Of a DNA stretch of 64,000 nt, positions 18,633-28,864 are shown one piece after another. The stretch lies in assembly GCA_977017575.1 (NCBI GenBank), contig CDRNVI010000036.1, positions 124,001-188,000 of the forward strand. Direction: 5' to 3'. Within the stretch, counting starts at the first letter, position 1; each line of letters opens with the position of its first letter. This stretch comes from Paramoeba atlantica. Lineage: Eukaryota > Discosea. The translations under genes and the position numbers were made by a program. Below the pieces are notes generated by a model, which was given only the letters and a program-made list of their open reading frames with translations, ran no database searches and was not told the origin of the DNA.

Positions 18633-21600
18633 TTACCACTTTGAGCAATCCCACTCCTCGGACTGCGGCTTCTGCTGGGGGTCACCCAACACCACACGTG
18701 CAGTTTCTGCTGCGCGCAATATTTTTGGGACGCGTTGTACCACATCTTGGACGGTCACTTGTAGTAATCGGCGGCGCATGGCTTGTCTCTTCTCGTCGTC
18801 AAGACCGCGAAGATATCGCTGACGGCCGTACATTTGTGGTGTCTTCGGGGCATCAATACTGCCAAAGAGCCCAAGCAGTGCCTCTTGCACTTGGCGTTCC
18901 CCAACGTTCACCGGCGCCGAAAGGAAGTCTGCGGCCTGTTGCATCACTGTAAGAGATGACATCGGCGTCGGATCGCGATAACTGTACATCCCAGTGATCC
19001 CACAGCACAGGCCGGAAGGAGACAGCGTTGCACCGCTGCCATAGGCTCCTCCCTGTTCTCGAACCTTGTTATGGAGAAACTCATTGCTTAGAATGCGGAG
19101 CCCTACCTGGAGCGGTGCGGATTCTGGATTTAGGAGAGATAAAGAGGTGGGAATGGCCATAGCGGCGTAGCCCACCTCCCCGGGGAGATCAATATAGTGA
19201 GCATGAGATCGCTGCTGTAGAAGACCGGAATTTTCTAGCGTATTGCTACCAACGAGTGTTTGGCTTTTCGTGTGTGTGGAGGTAGCGCTAAGCTGATGGC
19301 AAAACTTTTGTAGCTTGGAAAGGCATGCAGCTTCTTGTTCCGCCTCGCAAATGCCCCATAGTTGCATTGAATGCAAACATACCTTCTCGTGCAATATTCT
19401 TAATTTTTGAATAAGACCTGTGAGGTATTCTGACCTTTTTTCGCCATCGGGAAATTCAACTAATTTTTCTCGAATGGTGCGTTGGAACTCTACTTGCGCA
19501 AGTCCTTCGATTTTATTTGCAACGGCAGCTGGTTGAGAGAGTAAACTGGCGGCCGATGTCATAGCATATACGTGACCCTGTCGTGGGATCGACTGCATGG
19601 CACCTGAAGCATTGGCGCACAGCAGGCTATACAACTGTGTACGCACTTTGTCGTCCGAGTGGTCAAACTTTGCCCCGCCTAGTATGTCTTCTAATAGTTT
19701 GAGTGCGGTGTCGTGTTTTTCTGGGAGGGCATAAAAATTCAGGTAGATGCCGAAGAGCATTTTTGTCAGATCAGGGTCTACATCTAGGTGGACCTCACAT
19801 GAGAAACCACTACATTGTGCACGCGTAGCCACGGAAAGCGCTTCATAGTCCATGGATTCGGTACCAACATCCGTTAAGACAGCAGCATACACGGGAAGTA
19901 AAGACAGCTCTTCGGGTGAAAATTCCGAAATGCTAAGTGGTATGAACACATTCGTATAAATCAATTGATTGCAGGGTGTTGTAATCACTTCGATAGTATT
20001 CTTCCCAACATTGTGGAGTTTGCCTAGCGGCTCTCCGTCCACCTTGCCAGGAATATCGCACACGCGCAAAGTGGGAAGAACCGATACGTTCGGTTCCTGC
20101 ATTTGGAACTTCTTAAGACCTTCAGCTTTTTCAAGTGCACTCTGAATGACATTACTGTTTCGCAAGTGCTCAAGGTTGTCTGTTCGAATCTTCTCTACAG
20201 CCGCTAACTTTTCATTGTGTTTCGGATCGGCGTGTACAACAAGAGTAACTTGGGGAGGACGAGAGAGGAACAAATTCTTTATTAACGTGGTGAAACACCT
20301 AGTGTCTTCCTTGTGCCTTTGGCCGATCGCATTGTAGATGTGACCAGTTTCAAGCTGTGCTAGCACATCCATTTGATGAATATTCTGCGTTGTCGTCCCC
20401 ATGCATAATTGTAAGCCAAACTTCTTTCCCCTATGTCGTCGGCTTAACGAAGCTTGATGCAAAATTCCTTCTACACGGGACTCTGAGAAACCGTCCTTTG
20501 CTGCGCTCTCAAGAGCGGTTAGGACAGCTTGCGAAACTTCCTTCTCTGTAATATGATTATAATCAACGCCTTGTACTCCGAATGAGAACAACGCATTTCT
20601 AAATTCTGTAGTAATGCCGCACCCTGGCGCGTAATCTGACCCTAAATGGGAATCAATAAGTGCCTTATACATTGGACTAGCGGGTCCATCTGTCAACAAC
20701 GTACTTAACACATCCAATTCAACAATGTTTCGTAAAATCTCTTCATGAGAACCTTGATAGTAATGTGTTGGTACTGCCCAACTCAGGAGAATACGAGTAC
20801 ACTTTGTAGGATCGTCGGTGGCATCTGGAGGCCCATATTCTACTACCATAGGTTTTGAAGGGTTCGTGTTCACAAGCTTCTCTTCAAGAAATGGAACTGC
20901 TACACGAGTAGACGGTGAGAATTTACTGAAAACATCGTCTAGAAGGTCCATGTTCTCTACAGGACATAGATTGCCGTACGATACACAGGTTACATTTGAA
21001 GGGTGATAGTGCTGCTGATGAAACTGAACTAATTCGGAATGTAACAGGTCAGGAATATACTTAGGACATCCACCCAAAATATTGGCATAGGACGTTCCAA
21101 CCAAGGCGTACTGCATCAACTGGGAAAAGAAATAATTCGAAGGATCAGCCCGCGATCCTTTCATTTCGTTATATACGACACCTTTGATACATAGCTTATC
21201 GTCCTCGTTTTTCTCTATTCGATGCCCCTCTTGAAGAAAATCCATCTCGCGTAGTAAAGGATTAAAAACCGCATCCAAATAGACGCGAAGCAAATTGCGA
21301 AAATCAGCAGCATTTACAGTACTAAAGGGGTACATGGTGTAATCAGTGCCCGTCATGGCATTCATAAAGGTGGCAAGAGAACGTCTAGTCATATGGAAGA
21401 AGGGGTCACGTACAGGAAACTTATCGCTTCCACACAACGTCGTGTGTTCCAGAATGTGAGGAACTCCTTTGTGGTTGGGATTGGGAGTACAGAATCCAAG
21501 ACAAAATGAGTTGTGAGAGTCGTCTGCTGCCAAATGATAGTATGTGGCTTTCGTTTTCTCGTGAAGAAAAGTATACCCCACAAGATTGAGCTCCGGAATG

Positions 21601-21671
21601 TTGCGCTTTGCCTGAAGCTCAAAACCTCGCGTCACGCCTCCAATACACATGCGCGATAACGAGTGCACCAT
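18633..21671 (-). CDS. Presequence protease (PreP/Cym1, peptidase M16C)
   Basis: 1012 aa, the normal full length for PreP. The inverted zinc motif HILEH is at residues 72-76, followed by the family-typical CGSDKFPVRDPFF and FMNAMTGTDYTMYPF. The third zinc ligand is expected in the downstream NEMKGSRADP stretch. Two M16 halves (about 20-480 and 530-1000) are joined by the helical hinge expected of an M16C clamshell. PreP degrades cleaved presequences and other peptides in mitochondria. The N-terminus is short but basic (SLSRMCIGGVTRGFELQAKR), compatible with import. Confidence 0.95.
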   Translation of the reverse strand: MVHSLSRMCIGGVTRGFELQAKRNIPELNLVGYTFLHEKTKATYYHLAADDSHNSFCLGFCTPNPNHKGVPHILEHTTLCGSDKFPVRDPFFHMTRRSLATFMNAMTGTDYTMYPFSTVNAADFRNLLRVYLDAVFNPLLREMDFLQEGHRIEKNEDDKLCIKGVVYNEMKGSRADPSNYFFSQLMQYALVGTSYANILGGCPKYIPDLLHSELVQFHQQHYHPSNVTCVSYGNLCPVENMDLLDDVFSKFSPSTRVAVPFLEEKLVNTNPSKPMVVEYGPPDATDDPTKCTRILLSWAVPTHYYQGSHEEILRNIVELDVLSTLLTDGPASPMYKALIDSHLGSDYAPGCGITTEFRNALFSFGVQGVDYNHITEKEVSQAVLTALESAAKDGFSESRVEGILHQASLSRRHRGKKFGLQLCMGTTTQNIHQMDVLAQLETGHIYNAIGQRHKEDTRCFTTLIKNLFLSRPPQVTLVVHADPKHNEKLAAVEKIRTDNLEHLRNSNVIQSALEKAEGLKKFQMQEPNVSVLPTLRVCDIPGKVDGEPLGKLHNVGKNTIEVITTPCNQLIYTNVFIPLSISEFSPEELSLLPVYAAVLTDVGTESMDYEALSVATRAQCSGFSCEVHLDVDPDLTKMLFGIYLNFYALPEKHDTALKLLEDILGGAKFDHSDDKVRTQLYSLLCANASGAMQSIPRQGHVYAMTSAASLLSQPAAVANKIEGLAQVEFQRTIREKLVEFPDGEKRSEYLTGLIQKLRILHEKVCLHSMQLWGICEAEQEAACLSKLQKFCHQLSATSTHTKSQTLVGSNTLENSGLLQQRSHAHYIDLPGEVGYAAMAIPTSLSLLNPESAPLQVGLRILSNEFLHNKVREQGGAYGSGATLSPSGLCCGITGMYSYRDPTPMSSLTVMQQAADFLSAPVNVGERQVQEALLGLFGSIDAPKTPQMYGRQRYLRGLDDEKRQAMRRRLLQVTVQDVVQRVPKILRAAETARVVLGDPQQKPQSEEWDCSKW

Positions 21672-22428
21672 TTTAGGAAGGCGGCGTAAAACTATAGAAT
21701 TCCACTAAAAGTGACCTTTGTAGCACATTTCGAAGAACGAAAGCAATCTTTCGTGAAATTAAAAATAACATACCGTATCATAACTGTGTTAAAAAAGAAC
21801 CAGGTAAAGAGAATGCATCACCCAATAGGAGTAATTGAAAATGTGATCGAAGCAACCCGTGAAATGTACATGATCAGCCAACCTGAGCAACTTCTGGAGA
21901 AGTGCACTCTACTTTAACCTCAGGTACTGTAATTTCAACGTGTGAACTTGCTATTTTCTTTCCGTATTCACGAGTCGGAGGGTACATTAAAAAGCCCGCC
22001 CACCAAATGGCTACTGGGAGACATTCAATACCCACGAAAACGCAAAGACAGAATAGTCTTAAAGAGGATATTGGTGGAGGGAGAAGGTGCCGATTACCCA
22101 TGTAGATACGCTATGAAAGCGATTATAATATTGCGAAGAAAAGTCTCTATTGGCCAATTATGGAAGCCATAACTTCAAAGACGAAGTAAAGAAAGTGAAG
22201 TAAAAATAGTGCAAGTAAGAGTTCAAAACTCGAATAATCGCCACAATCCCGTTTATTCGTTTTTCTTACCCTAATTCGTACTGTATATACATTTTTACTA
22301 CTGTACAGTACATTTTACTTACTACTGTACTATACCGTACTGTAGTGTACATTTTTTACTGCGCTGGCACAGGGACACACCATACACACGGTTCCGAGTA
22401 CACACGGAGTACTCACACGGTTACGTCT
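21672..22428. other. Long spacer; one possible small membrane protein inside
   Basis: Mostly AT-rich. The 22290-22350 part is rich in GTACAGTAC-like palindromic words. A possible small gene (21874-22101) is listed separately. No other gene, RNA or element recognised. Confidence 0.4.
21874..22101 (-). CDS. Possible small single-span membrane protein
   Basis: 75 codons on the gene-bearing strand. A hydrophobic segment (LRLFCLCVFVGIECLPVAIWWAGFL, about 14-39) is followed by a polar, mostly acidic tail with a repeated S/V-E-V pattern. This layout would suit a small mitochondrial or ER protein. No family recognised. It sits in an otherwise empty 757-bp gap, which is large enough for a gene with its UTRs, but a chance frame is not excluded. 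Confidence 0.35.
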   Translation of the reverse strand: MGNRHLLPPPISSLRLFCLCVFVGIECLPVAIWWAGFLMYPPTREYGKKIASSHVEITVPEVKVECTSPEVAQVG

Positions 22429-23958
22429 TTACGATGGTACCCAGCTAACTTCAAGGTTGCATAAGGACGCAAAATCCTGCATAATCCTGCAATTCTCCGG
22501 TCGCACGTAAAAAGAACAAGACCCTTTTCGACCAAGTCGCCCCACACGACCACTCCAGTGCACGAACTCACGAACGCTACTTGGAATACAAATGACGTGC
22601 ATAGCAGCGAGAAATGGGATGTCAATTCCCCGAATTTGTGACGGGGTGCTTACGTATACATTGCCCTTCCTTGATGTCGTAATCGCATCGCTTTGCTTCC
22701 GAATATCGCTTAAGCGAGCCGATGGAAGGTCTGACCAGGACAGCTCTTGATTCATGAGGTCCGTGACAATGCTGTTTGTAGGAACCAAAACGAGGACAGA
22801 CCCGCTCACGCGCTCCTTTTGTACATAAGCCTTTACTGTTGCCAAGCTTTCTTGCATTGAACTTTGGGGGGACAGCATTCTAAATGTGAACTCGATATCT
22901 TGTGGTGGCGAATGACAGCGAAGGTTGGAGCGTGGCGTGCCAGCGTGGCTCGTTCCTGAGTACTCCAATGGAACGGATTGCTCTCCGAAAGTATTAAAAA
23001 TGTTTTTCTTCGTACAACGACGCATGTGGCTGATTACACATGGTGTGAGAGTTGCAGAGGTTAGCATTAAATGGGGTGCAGGCTCAGCGGGCTCGGGGAT
23101 ATAAAGCCATTGAAACAGTCGGCTACCTGGGGAAGTGGAATCGGGGACTGTCCCTCGAAGTGGAAAGATCTCATCGGCCTCATCCATCACAAGGGTGTCG
23201 TACCAAGGCCAGAGACTGTGTGTGATAGTGCCCGTGTTCATACTCGTGAACATCTCCAGTCCACTCCACATGACTTGTGGGGTAGTGATCGTAATGTAGG
23301 GCAAAGGGTCCCTTGCGTAGGCTTCACGTCGGTTTGGTCCTGCAAGGTCTTCTACGTAGCGCGTCACATCGGAACTGTGCCGAAAGATCCGAACCAGCTG
23401 CGGGTCCTCGGAAAGGGGATACCACCATAGGGCCGTAATCCACTCCTTGACTTGTTCCGCAAGCAAACAGGTAGGTACTAACACGAGCGTACTCCCTGTC
23501 GTCGGTGGTCCCTCTCGCATGAATCGTGCCACCAAAGCGACGCACAGCGCCAATGTCTTTCCAGTTCCTGTGGCAGCACATAGCGCAAAATTCTCTCTGG
23601 CATAGGCACTTTGTAGGATGCGAGCCTGAATAGGAGTTAGAGTGCGTACCCCTCGTGAGGCGAGTTTCTGCACCAAGGGTTCGGGTAGCCCCATTCGGTT
23701 GGGGTCAAGCGTAGCACACAGCGCTTGCTCACGGACGTCATTTTCCGAGACCCACTGACCATCGGTGAGTTCTACCTGACTGAGCTCTATTTCACGTAGG
23801 GGTTCTGGGACTTGTGGTTTAAAAAACATCGGACCCCTATTGCTGCCAGCATTGAGATGTGTTCCGTAGCCTTCTTCGGTGATGTGACGAAAAGGATCGC
23901 GTGGCTTGACGTTCTCTTTCCATCGAAATCGACAATGAATTTTACCACAGAACCGCAT
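22429..23958 (-). CDS. DEAD-box ATP-dependent RNA helicase
   Basis: 509 aa with all main DEAD-box motifs: a Q-motif region (GVRTLTPIQARIL, ~103-115), motif I AATGTGKT (128-135), motif II DEAD (259-262), motif III SAT (301-303), and motif VI in HWSGRVGRLGRKG near 475. The N-terminal ~95 residues are extra; they are basic at the very start (MRFCGKIHCRFRWK), so mitochondrial targeting is possible. This is of interest because kinetoplastid mitochondria use DEAD-box helicases in RNA editing, but nothing here assigns it to that job. Motif VI has Trp-Ser where most relatives have Arg-x. Confidence 0.9.
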   Translation of the reverse strand: MRFCGKIHCRFRWKENVKPRDPFRHITEEGYGTHLNAGSNRGPMFFKPQVPEPLREIELSQVELTDGQWVSENDVREQALCATLDPNRMGLPEPLVQKLASRGVRTLTPIQARILQSAYARENFALCAATGTGKTLALCVALVARFMREGPPTTGSTLVLVPTCLLAEQVKEWITALWWYPLSEDPQLVRIFRHSSDVTRYVEDLAGPNRREAYARDPLPYITITTPQVMWSGLEMFTSMNTGTITHSLWPWYDTLVMDEADEIFPLRGTVPDSTSPGSRLFQWLYIPEPAEPAPHLMLTSATLTPCVISHMRRCTKKNIFNTFGEQSVPLEYSGTSHAGTPRSNLRCHSPPQDIEFTFRMLSPQSSMQESLATVKAYVQKERVSGSVLVLVPTNSIVTDLMNQELSWSDLPSARLSDIRKQSDAITTSRKGNVYVSTPSQIRGIDIPFLAAMHVICIPSSVREFVHWSGRVGRLGRKGSCSFYVRPENCRIMQDFASLCNLEVSWVPS

Positions 23959-24372
23959 GATTTCACTTATTAAAGCGATTCTATATTTACTGTGCTTGTA
24001 ACGCTCTACTCCCGGTCAATTCTGGTACCTTGTATTCGTATTGACTCGTCTCGTCACATGAACCTACTATTGGCGCATCCATGGAAAGTCAAAATGAAAT
24101 TCTTGTTTAATGCCTACGTCGCCGCGTGAATATAATGAAATATAATGAAATTAGACAAAGACCAGTGTGATGGTTGCAATGTTCTAGTTACAATGTTTGG
24201 GAACCAAAGTTTGGTTATGATTCTGGTTCTGATTCAATACCCGTCACGTATACAGTGTATAGAACCGTTAGAGAATGGACTCCATTCAATGGAGTAATAA
24301 AAATGCAGTAGTAAAATTTGAAGAAAATATATTCGGGTCTCATCAGCAATCTTCTCCCTAAAGGTAATGACT
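23959..24372. other. Intergenic spacer, no gene seen
   Basis: AT-rich. Contains a short doubled word ATATAATGAA near 24129-24150. Nothing else recognised. Confidence 0.45.
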
Positions 24373-26022
24373 TTAGAGAGTGTTCAGAAAGTCTCGGCGC
24401 CTCAACATACAATTCGAGCCGAGTAAAAAACAATTTCCATCCTTTTCATCTCCAAGTACTGTGGCAGCAGAACGCTTATTTAGCTCATGTACGCTATGAG
24501 CTTCTCTATAGGAAAGACCACCCATTACAAAAATAAGGAACGCAGAGCATTTCGGAGTGCTCCTCTTTTCGGTCATTGGAAACGTTTCTAAGGATAGTGT
24601 TCCGGCTTGTAGCATCGCGAATAACCTCTCTACAAGCGGTACGTATTGAGTACCATTCTTCCGATTTAGTCCCGAAATTGCACTCTGAATAGTTTTAGAA
24701 AGCGTATGAGAAGGAAACAATAGCGATTTTGGAGCTCTGCGTCCAACGATGCCCGAGCTGCGGATACGTTGGAGTGTATCGGTCGGAACATTTAATGTCT
24801 TCAATGCTTCCCTTAGTCTGTTGTGGTACGCTATTCGATGAGAATCATGAAGCTTGGGTCCTTGCCAGTCCAACCTCAGACTGTACAATACAATAATGTA
24901 CGCAAGCTCGTCGCGATGAGTAATTGAACATGAGGCGCACAATTCTTCAATCTTTTGGAGAATCTCCTCAGATTTAAAGTTATTCAGTATCTCATGCTGG
25001 ACTTTACGGGTGTTGTTTGTGTGTTCAAGTTCTTTTGATAAATTGCTAATGAGATCGAGATGTTTGGAGAATACCTTGCTACTTCTATTGGTATCGGGAG
25101 CCTTTAACTGAGCTTTCGCGTCGATCAATGAATTGGAGTTTAATTTCCCCTCTTTCAAATCAATCACTTGTTCTTTTATTTGCTTACATGTTTCCACAAA
25201 GCTATCATTGGCATGTACACTAAAAAAATTGTCTCGAAGAATATCTACTTCGTTCTTTCGTCCTCCATCGGGCGAAAGTTCATGGTGCAAAGAAGCGGGA
25301 AGATCTAAATATGGTGTTTTAGTGACAAATTCGTAAATCAGTGCTTCATAATTCACAGGAAGCAACAACGGAGCATAGGGATCGGCGAGTCGGTCAATAA
25401 TAAGGATTTCGCCAGAGATATGAGAGGGAAAATTGTATATCCCTGAAGAGCCCAGTAAACTAGACTTCAAGTTTTCGGCTACCTCTTTCGTTTCAGGAGA
25501 ATTGTACTGGTATCGAATTACATCCGGACGAACCTTGCAGTTGAGAAGGGCGGAAAGTAACCCATCTTTTGCTCGTGTCGTGGAAGTAGCTCTCGGATCA
25601 GCGCGTAGAACGAATAGGTCGGTGCGAAGAGGGTACATACTTAAGCAGTGCTCCTGTAGAGTCAGAACTAAAAAACCGGTGTCTGCCTCGGCGAGTTTTT
25701 GAAGCATTTCAGCAGAGGGTGGACTGAGGAAATGAATATGGTATTCTCCAAATCTTGCGGATTGTAGCTCCACACATAAGGCATCGATGGCATAATCAGA
25801 GGGATAAAGAACAACAATTGCTTTGAGTTGTGGCATGAAGGCAGCTTCTCTGGGCTCTCCAAAGCTTTCAATAAGATAGATTTCGTACTCCAGTAATTCA
25901 GTATGTGTAAGCACTAGAGAGACCAATCCGCTTGAGTCGCGATCCAAAAACAGAATTTTCATGCCTTCGACTGCGCCACAGATGTCCTGCAGGTTCTTTC
26001 GAACTCCGCTGACTAAGTCCAT
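24373..26022 (-). CDS. Sec1/Munc18 family protein, Vps45-like
   Basis: 549 aa, the usual SM-protein length. The N-terminus (DLVSGVRKNLQDI...GMKILFLDRDS, then LTHTELLEYEIYLIE) follows Vps45, where GMKVLLLDKET and SELL.KEVYLVE are typical. The middle has the SM signature ILIIDRLADPYAPLLLPVNYEALIYEF (around 205-232), and the C-terminus has FVMGGLSYREAHSVHELN, the SM strand-helix near the end of domain 3. SM proteins clasp SNARE bundles to help membrane fusion; Vps45 works with Tlg2/syntaxin-16-type SNAREs at the TGN/endosome. Vps45 rather than Sly1, Sec1 or Vps33 is judged from the N-terminus and is likely but not certain. Confidence 0.85.
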   Translation of the reverse strand: MDLVSGVRKNLQDICGAVEGMKILFLDRDSSGLVSLVLTHTELLEYEIYLIESFGEPREAAFMPQLKAIVVLYPSDYAIDALCVELQSARFGEYHIHFLSPPSAEMLQKLAEADTGFLVLTLQEHCLSMYPLRTDLFVLRADPRATSTTRAKDGLLSALLNCKVRPDVIRYQYNSPETKEVAENLKSSLLGSSGIYNFPSHISGEILIIDRLADPYAPLLLPVNYEALIYEFVTKTPYLDLPASLHHELSPDGGRKNEVDILRDNFFSVHANDSFVETCKQIKEQVIDLKEGKLNSNSLIDAKAQLKAPDTNRSSKVFSKHLDLISNLSKELEHTNNTRKVQHEILNNFKSEEILQKIEELCASCSITHRDELAYIIVLYSLRLDWQGPKLHDSHRIAYHNRLREALKTLNVPTDTLQRIRSSGIVGRRAPKSLLFPSHTLSKTIQSAISGLNRKNGTQYVPLVERLFAMLQAGTLSLETFPMTEKRSTPKCSAFLIFVMGGLSYREAHSVHELNKRSAATVLGDEKDGNCFLLGSNCMLRRRDFLNTL

Positions 26023-26215
26023 TATAGGAAACGTGATAACGTACGTAAGTTCTTCAAAATATTAGAAAATCATCGAATCGGATACAGTCAGTACTAGGGA
26101 AGAATCGGTCAGTGAAGAAACCGTGAATAAAATTGAATTTGAATTTTACGCTGCATATGAGTGTCATGTACAGCGTCCTTTCACCAGTCTCAGAATTAGA
26201 TTGGAGACGGATTGC

Positions 26216-27487
26216 CTAAGGTTGTATGAAGGGGTCGTGTGCTGATTTGTTCCACCCAAGAGTGTCCCAGGTTCTTTCCATGTGAGGTGGAAGCGGGGCA
26301 TCGACACAGATCCATTCCCCACTTGCCTTATGCTTATAAGGGAGCTGAATCCGTCTGTGGTGTAAATGAAGAGAAATGCCCCGATCTTCCGGATCCCAGA
26401 ACGTTCGCAAAGCTCCAGGATAGGCTGCATTGCCCCCATATTTCGCATCACCTAAAATCGGAGAGCGAAGCGCGTGGGCCGCCATGATACGTATCTGATG
26501 TCGGTGATTTGTGAGTGGGTAAAAGGAAACCCATGCCCCATACTGACTCAGAGTCTCATTCACAGTGTACTCTGCAATGGCTGCTTTGCTGTGCTCCGAG
26601 GGAATGGGCCGCACTATAATACGTTCTCCCTCCCGCCGCGTTGTCTTCGAGGTTGGGTTTCCTTTATCGTCGTGCTGGAGTGGACGGGTGAACTCCATAT
26701 GCATACGGATGCGACCTACACGAGCCTTCGGGGCTGAGCTTAGCAATGCCCAATATACATTTGTGGGCACACAGCGACGGACAAACATGGGGTGCAACAT
26801 ACGGTGCGCGGAGGGAGTACGTGCCAGTATTAAACATCCGCTCGTCTCTTTGTCGAGCAAATGGACCAGGGAGGGTCGGTGAGGGTTCGTGTAGCGCCAC
26901 AACGGAAGCATATCCTGAATGTTCACTGCGGTAGAGTCTGGACTCTGATGTACCGGCACCCCGGGGGGTTTGTTAATTACAATCACGTGGGCATTCTTAA
27001 ACAACACCCAGGACTGGGCCAGGTTCCGTACGCGGGACGAGAACTTCTCTCTTGCCGTTTCAGTCACCTCCGGTATGGAGGGGGTAAGAAAGCGTTCGTA
27101 GCCCATGGGAAGATGAGGAGGCAGCACTACGACATCATTACGCTCCAGGCGATCTCCTACACTAGAGCTTCGTACAGTGTTTCCCGTGTGAGACTTCATA
27201 CGAAAGATGTGCCCCGCGCGCACGAGCTTGTAAACCACCTCGGGGTTCCACTCCGGGTGGTGATGGCTCAGGAAGGCGTCTAGTCGGGACCCCACCCAGG
27301 GATCTTGTACGCGGTAGTGATGGGGTGTGGTGCCGCGATCCACCTCCTGGACCCGTGTCATGGCGAGTCGCTCCCGGGCTCGTCGTGAAAGAGGAAGATC
27401 CGCTTGCCGAGGGAGTGTTCCAGGGGTACGTGCGGCGTCGTCAAAAAATTGCAGTGCCCGGGTGAATTTACGTGATAAACGTAGCAT
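26216..27487 (-). CDS. RluA-family RNA pseudouridine synthase
   Basis: 423 aa. An S4-like RNA-binding region lies near 60-123 (LDAFLSHHHPEWNPEVVYKLVRAG...VGDRLERNDVV). The catalytic domain follows: VIVINKPPGVPVHQ (~168-181), then HLLDKETSG with catalytic Asp212, then HRHQIRIMAAHALRSPILGDAKYG late in the protein. It would convert specific uridines to pseudouridine in rRNA, tRNA or mRNA. The N-terminus (LRLSRKFTRALQFFDDAARTPGTLPR) is basic and suits mitochondrial import; RluA-type enzymes are known among kinetoplastid mitoribosome assembly factors, so that is one candidate role. The gene is GC-richer than its neighbours. Confidence 0.93.
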   Translation of the reverse strand: MLRLSRKFTRALQFFDDAARTPGTLPRQADLPLSRRARERLAMTRVQEVDRGTTPHHYRVQDPWVGSRLDAFLSHHHPEWNPEVVYKLVRAGHIFRMKSHTGNTVRSSSVGDRLERNDVVVLPPHLPMGYERFLTPSIPEVTETAREKFSSRVRNLAQSWVLFKNAHVIVINKPPGVPVHQSPDSTAVNIQDMLPLWRYTNPHRPSLVHLLDKETSGCLILARTPSAHRMLHPMFVRRCVPTNVYWALLSSAPKARVGRIRMHMEFTRPLQHDDKGNPTSKTTRREGERIIVRPIPSEHSKAAIAEYTVNETLSQYGAWVSFYPLTNHRHQIRIMAAHALRSPILGDAKYGGNAAYPGALRTFWDPEDRGISLHLHHRRIQLPYKHKASGEWICVDAPLPPHMERTWDTLGWNKSAHDPFIQP

Positions 27488-27661
27488 TGTGGGAGGGGTG
27501 AGTCGTTATGATGAAATATAGTGGGAACTAGGTTGATTGTCAGGTTAACGTACAATTTTGTTTCTGTAAAACTGGGTAGGGAACCAGAAATTTATCATTT
27601 ATTTAAGTGTGTCCCACATATTGGTTTTGTATCTACTGTAACGCGTGAAATGATGATGATT

Positions 27662-28201
27662 TTAGAAATCTACATCCTCTGAATAATTGTCCACAAGGTC
27701 ACCTGGGTCGGGTACCTGGAAGTCGGAATCATGGTCCATGCTGCGATACGTACCTGAATTATTCTTCGCTATATCATCCCAAGCAGGGTTTAGTGTCGTC
27801 GTTGTGATTTCGCCAAAGATACCGACCTGGGGATTTGCAACAAAGGCTGGTTTAGATTCCACGCCTTGTCGCAATAGCGGGTCTCTGTCATTCGAGAAGG
27901 ACTCTACAGGTGCACTATCCTCGGGAAGAAACATTCCAAAGGTATTACTTGTACGTCCAAGTTCGCCGCTTGGTACAGCATTGAACCCGGGAACAATTAA
28001 CTTTTGGTACCACTCAGCGAAAACGTCGATTTCTCTCATACAGGGAGTAATATGAGTGTCGTACTTGGCACGCGGGCATTGCGTACACTTCAACGCGGCA
28101 GTTCCCTGGGTTCGACGCAGGCGCACTGCAATGGTTTGACTCCCGTCGCACATGGGACAATCAAATGCCGTTTGCAGTTTTTTCCGTTCCTTTCCCACCA
28201 T
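27662..28201 (-). CDS. ELF1/ELOF1 transcription elongation factor
   Basis: 179 aa. Residues 1-~75 match ELF1: a basic start (MVGKERKKLQ), the zinc ribbon FDCPMC...LKCTQC with C15, C18, C39 and C42, then THITPCMREIDVFAEWYQ, the counterpart of the TPI...DVYSDWID tail of ELF1. ELF1 binds RNA polymerase II and helps it pass nucleosomes and DNA lesions. The C-terminal ~100 residues are extra, acidic and probably disordered, ending GDLVDNYSEDVDF. Canonical ELF1 is about 80-145 residues, so the tail is a lineage addition. Confidence 0.85.
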   Translation of the reverse strand: MVGKERKKLQTAFDCPMCDGSQTIAVRLRRTQGTAALKCTQCPRAKYDTHITPCMREIDVFAEWYQKLIVPGFNAVPSGELGRTSNTFGMFLPEDSAPVESFSNDRDPLLRQGVESKPAFVANPQVGIFGEITTTTLNPAWDDIAKNNSGTYRSMDHDSDFQVPDPGDLVDNYSEDVDF

Positions 28202-28864
28202 GAGGCAGTAAAAGTACTTCCAAAAATTTTAGTGGTTAGAGTTGGTGCATGAAATACCATGCTGTACGACGTATAATGCAGTAAGAGGTATAATGAAGCG
28301 AGTGTCACAATACAAACTTAAAAAAGAACAAAGAAGCTACTGCTATCCAGCTTTAATATGCTATCCCTTCACTTCCCTTCAATAACCACTAAAGTTGGCT
28401 TACGAAGGAGATAATGACGTGAATCTGAAAGGAAAAAAGGTTGTGAAACGCCTCTGATCGAATACTTTCTCGTAATTTTTGCGTCATACAGCTTCACAAA
28501 AGGAATGTTTCTTCCTCAGTACGTGCGGAGAATATTGAGTATTCGTGAGAATATTGAGTTTACATTGAGATTGAATGAGCATTCAAGGATCTGCTCCATT
28601 CAATAAAAGGGAGTTCAAGGTAGACAAGCTAAAGAGTACAAAGCTCAGGGGGTATTTCCTTTCCCATACATTATGCACTGCTCCCCAGCCCGAAAGATAC
28701 ACGGTGTGCATTTTTCATTGAGGCAGGGTGTCTCCACAAGAGTCATCGAGAAACGCAGAGAAACACGAACTATTCAGCGAACGCAGTTTAACGAAAAGTA
28801 TCTGAAGCAGGCTTTCATCCCGTTTCTGCACTTTGGCATACTGATACACCACTAGAATGTTACT
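28202..28864. other. Intergenic spacer, no gene seen
   Basis: 663 bp between ELF1 and Pcc1. Frames are short on both strands. The words GAATATTGAGT/TTGAGA recur several times at 28530-28570. No RNA gene recognised. Confidence 0.45.

Noticed and set aside
22300-22350. GTACAGTAC-rich palindromic stretch as a possible regulatory site or origin
   Set aside because: Similar low-complexity GTAC words occur elsewhere (for example 62820-62960); no further support.
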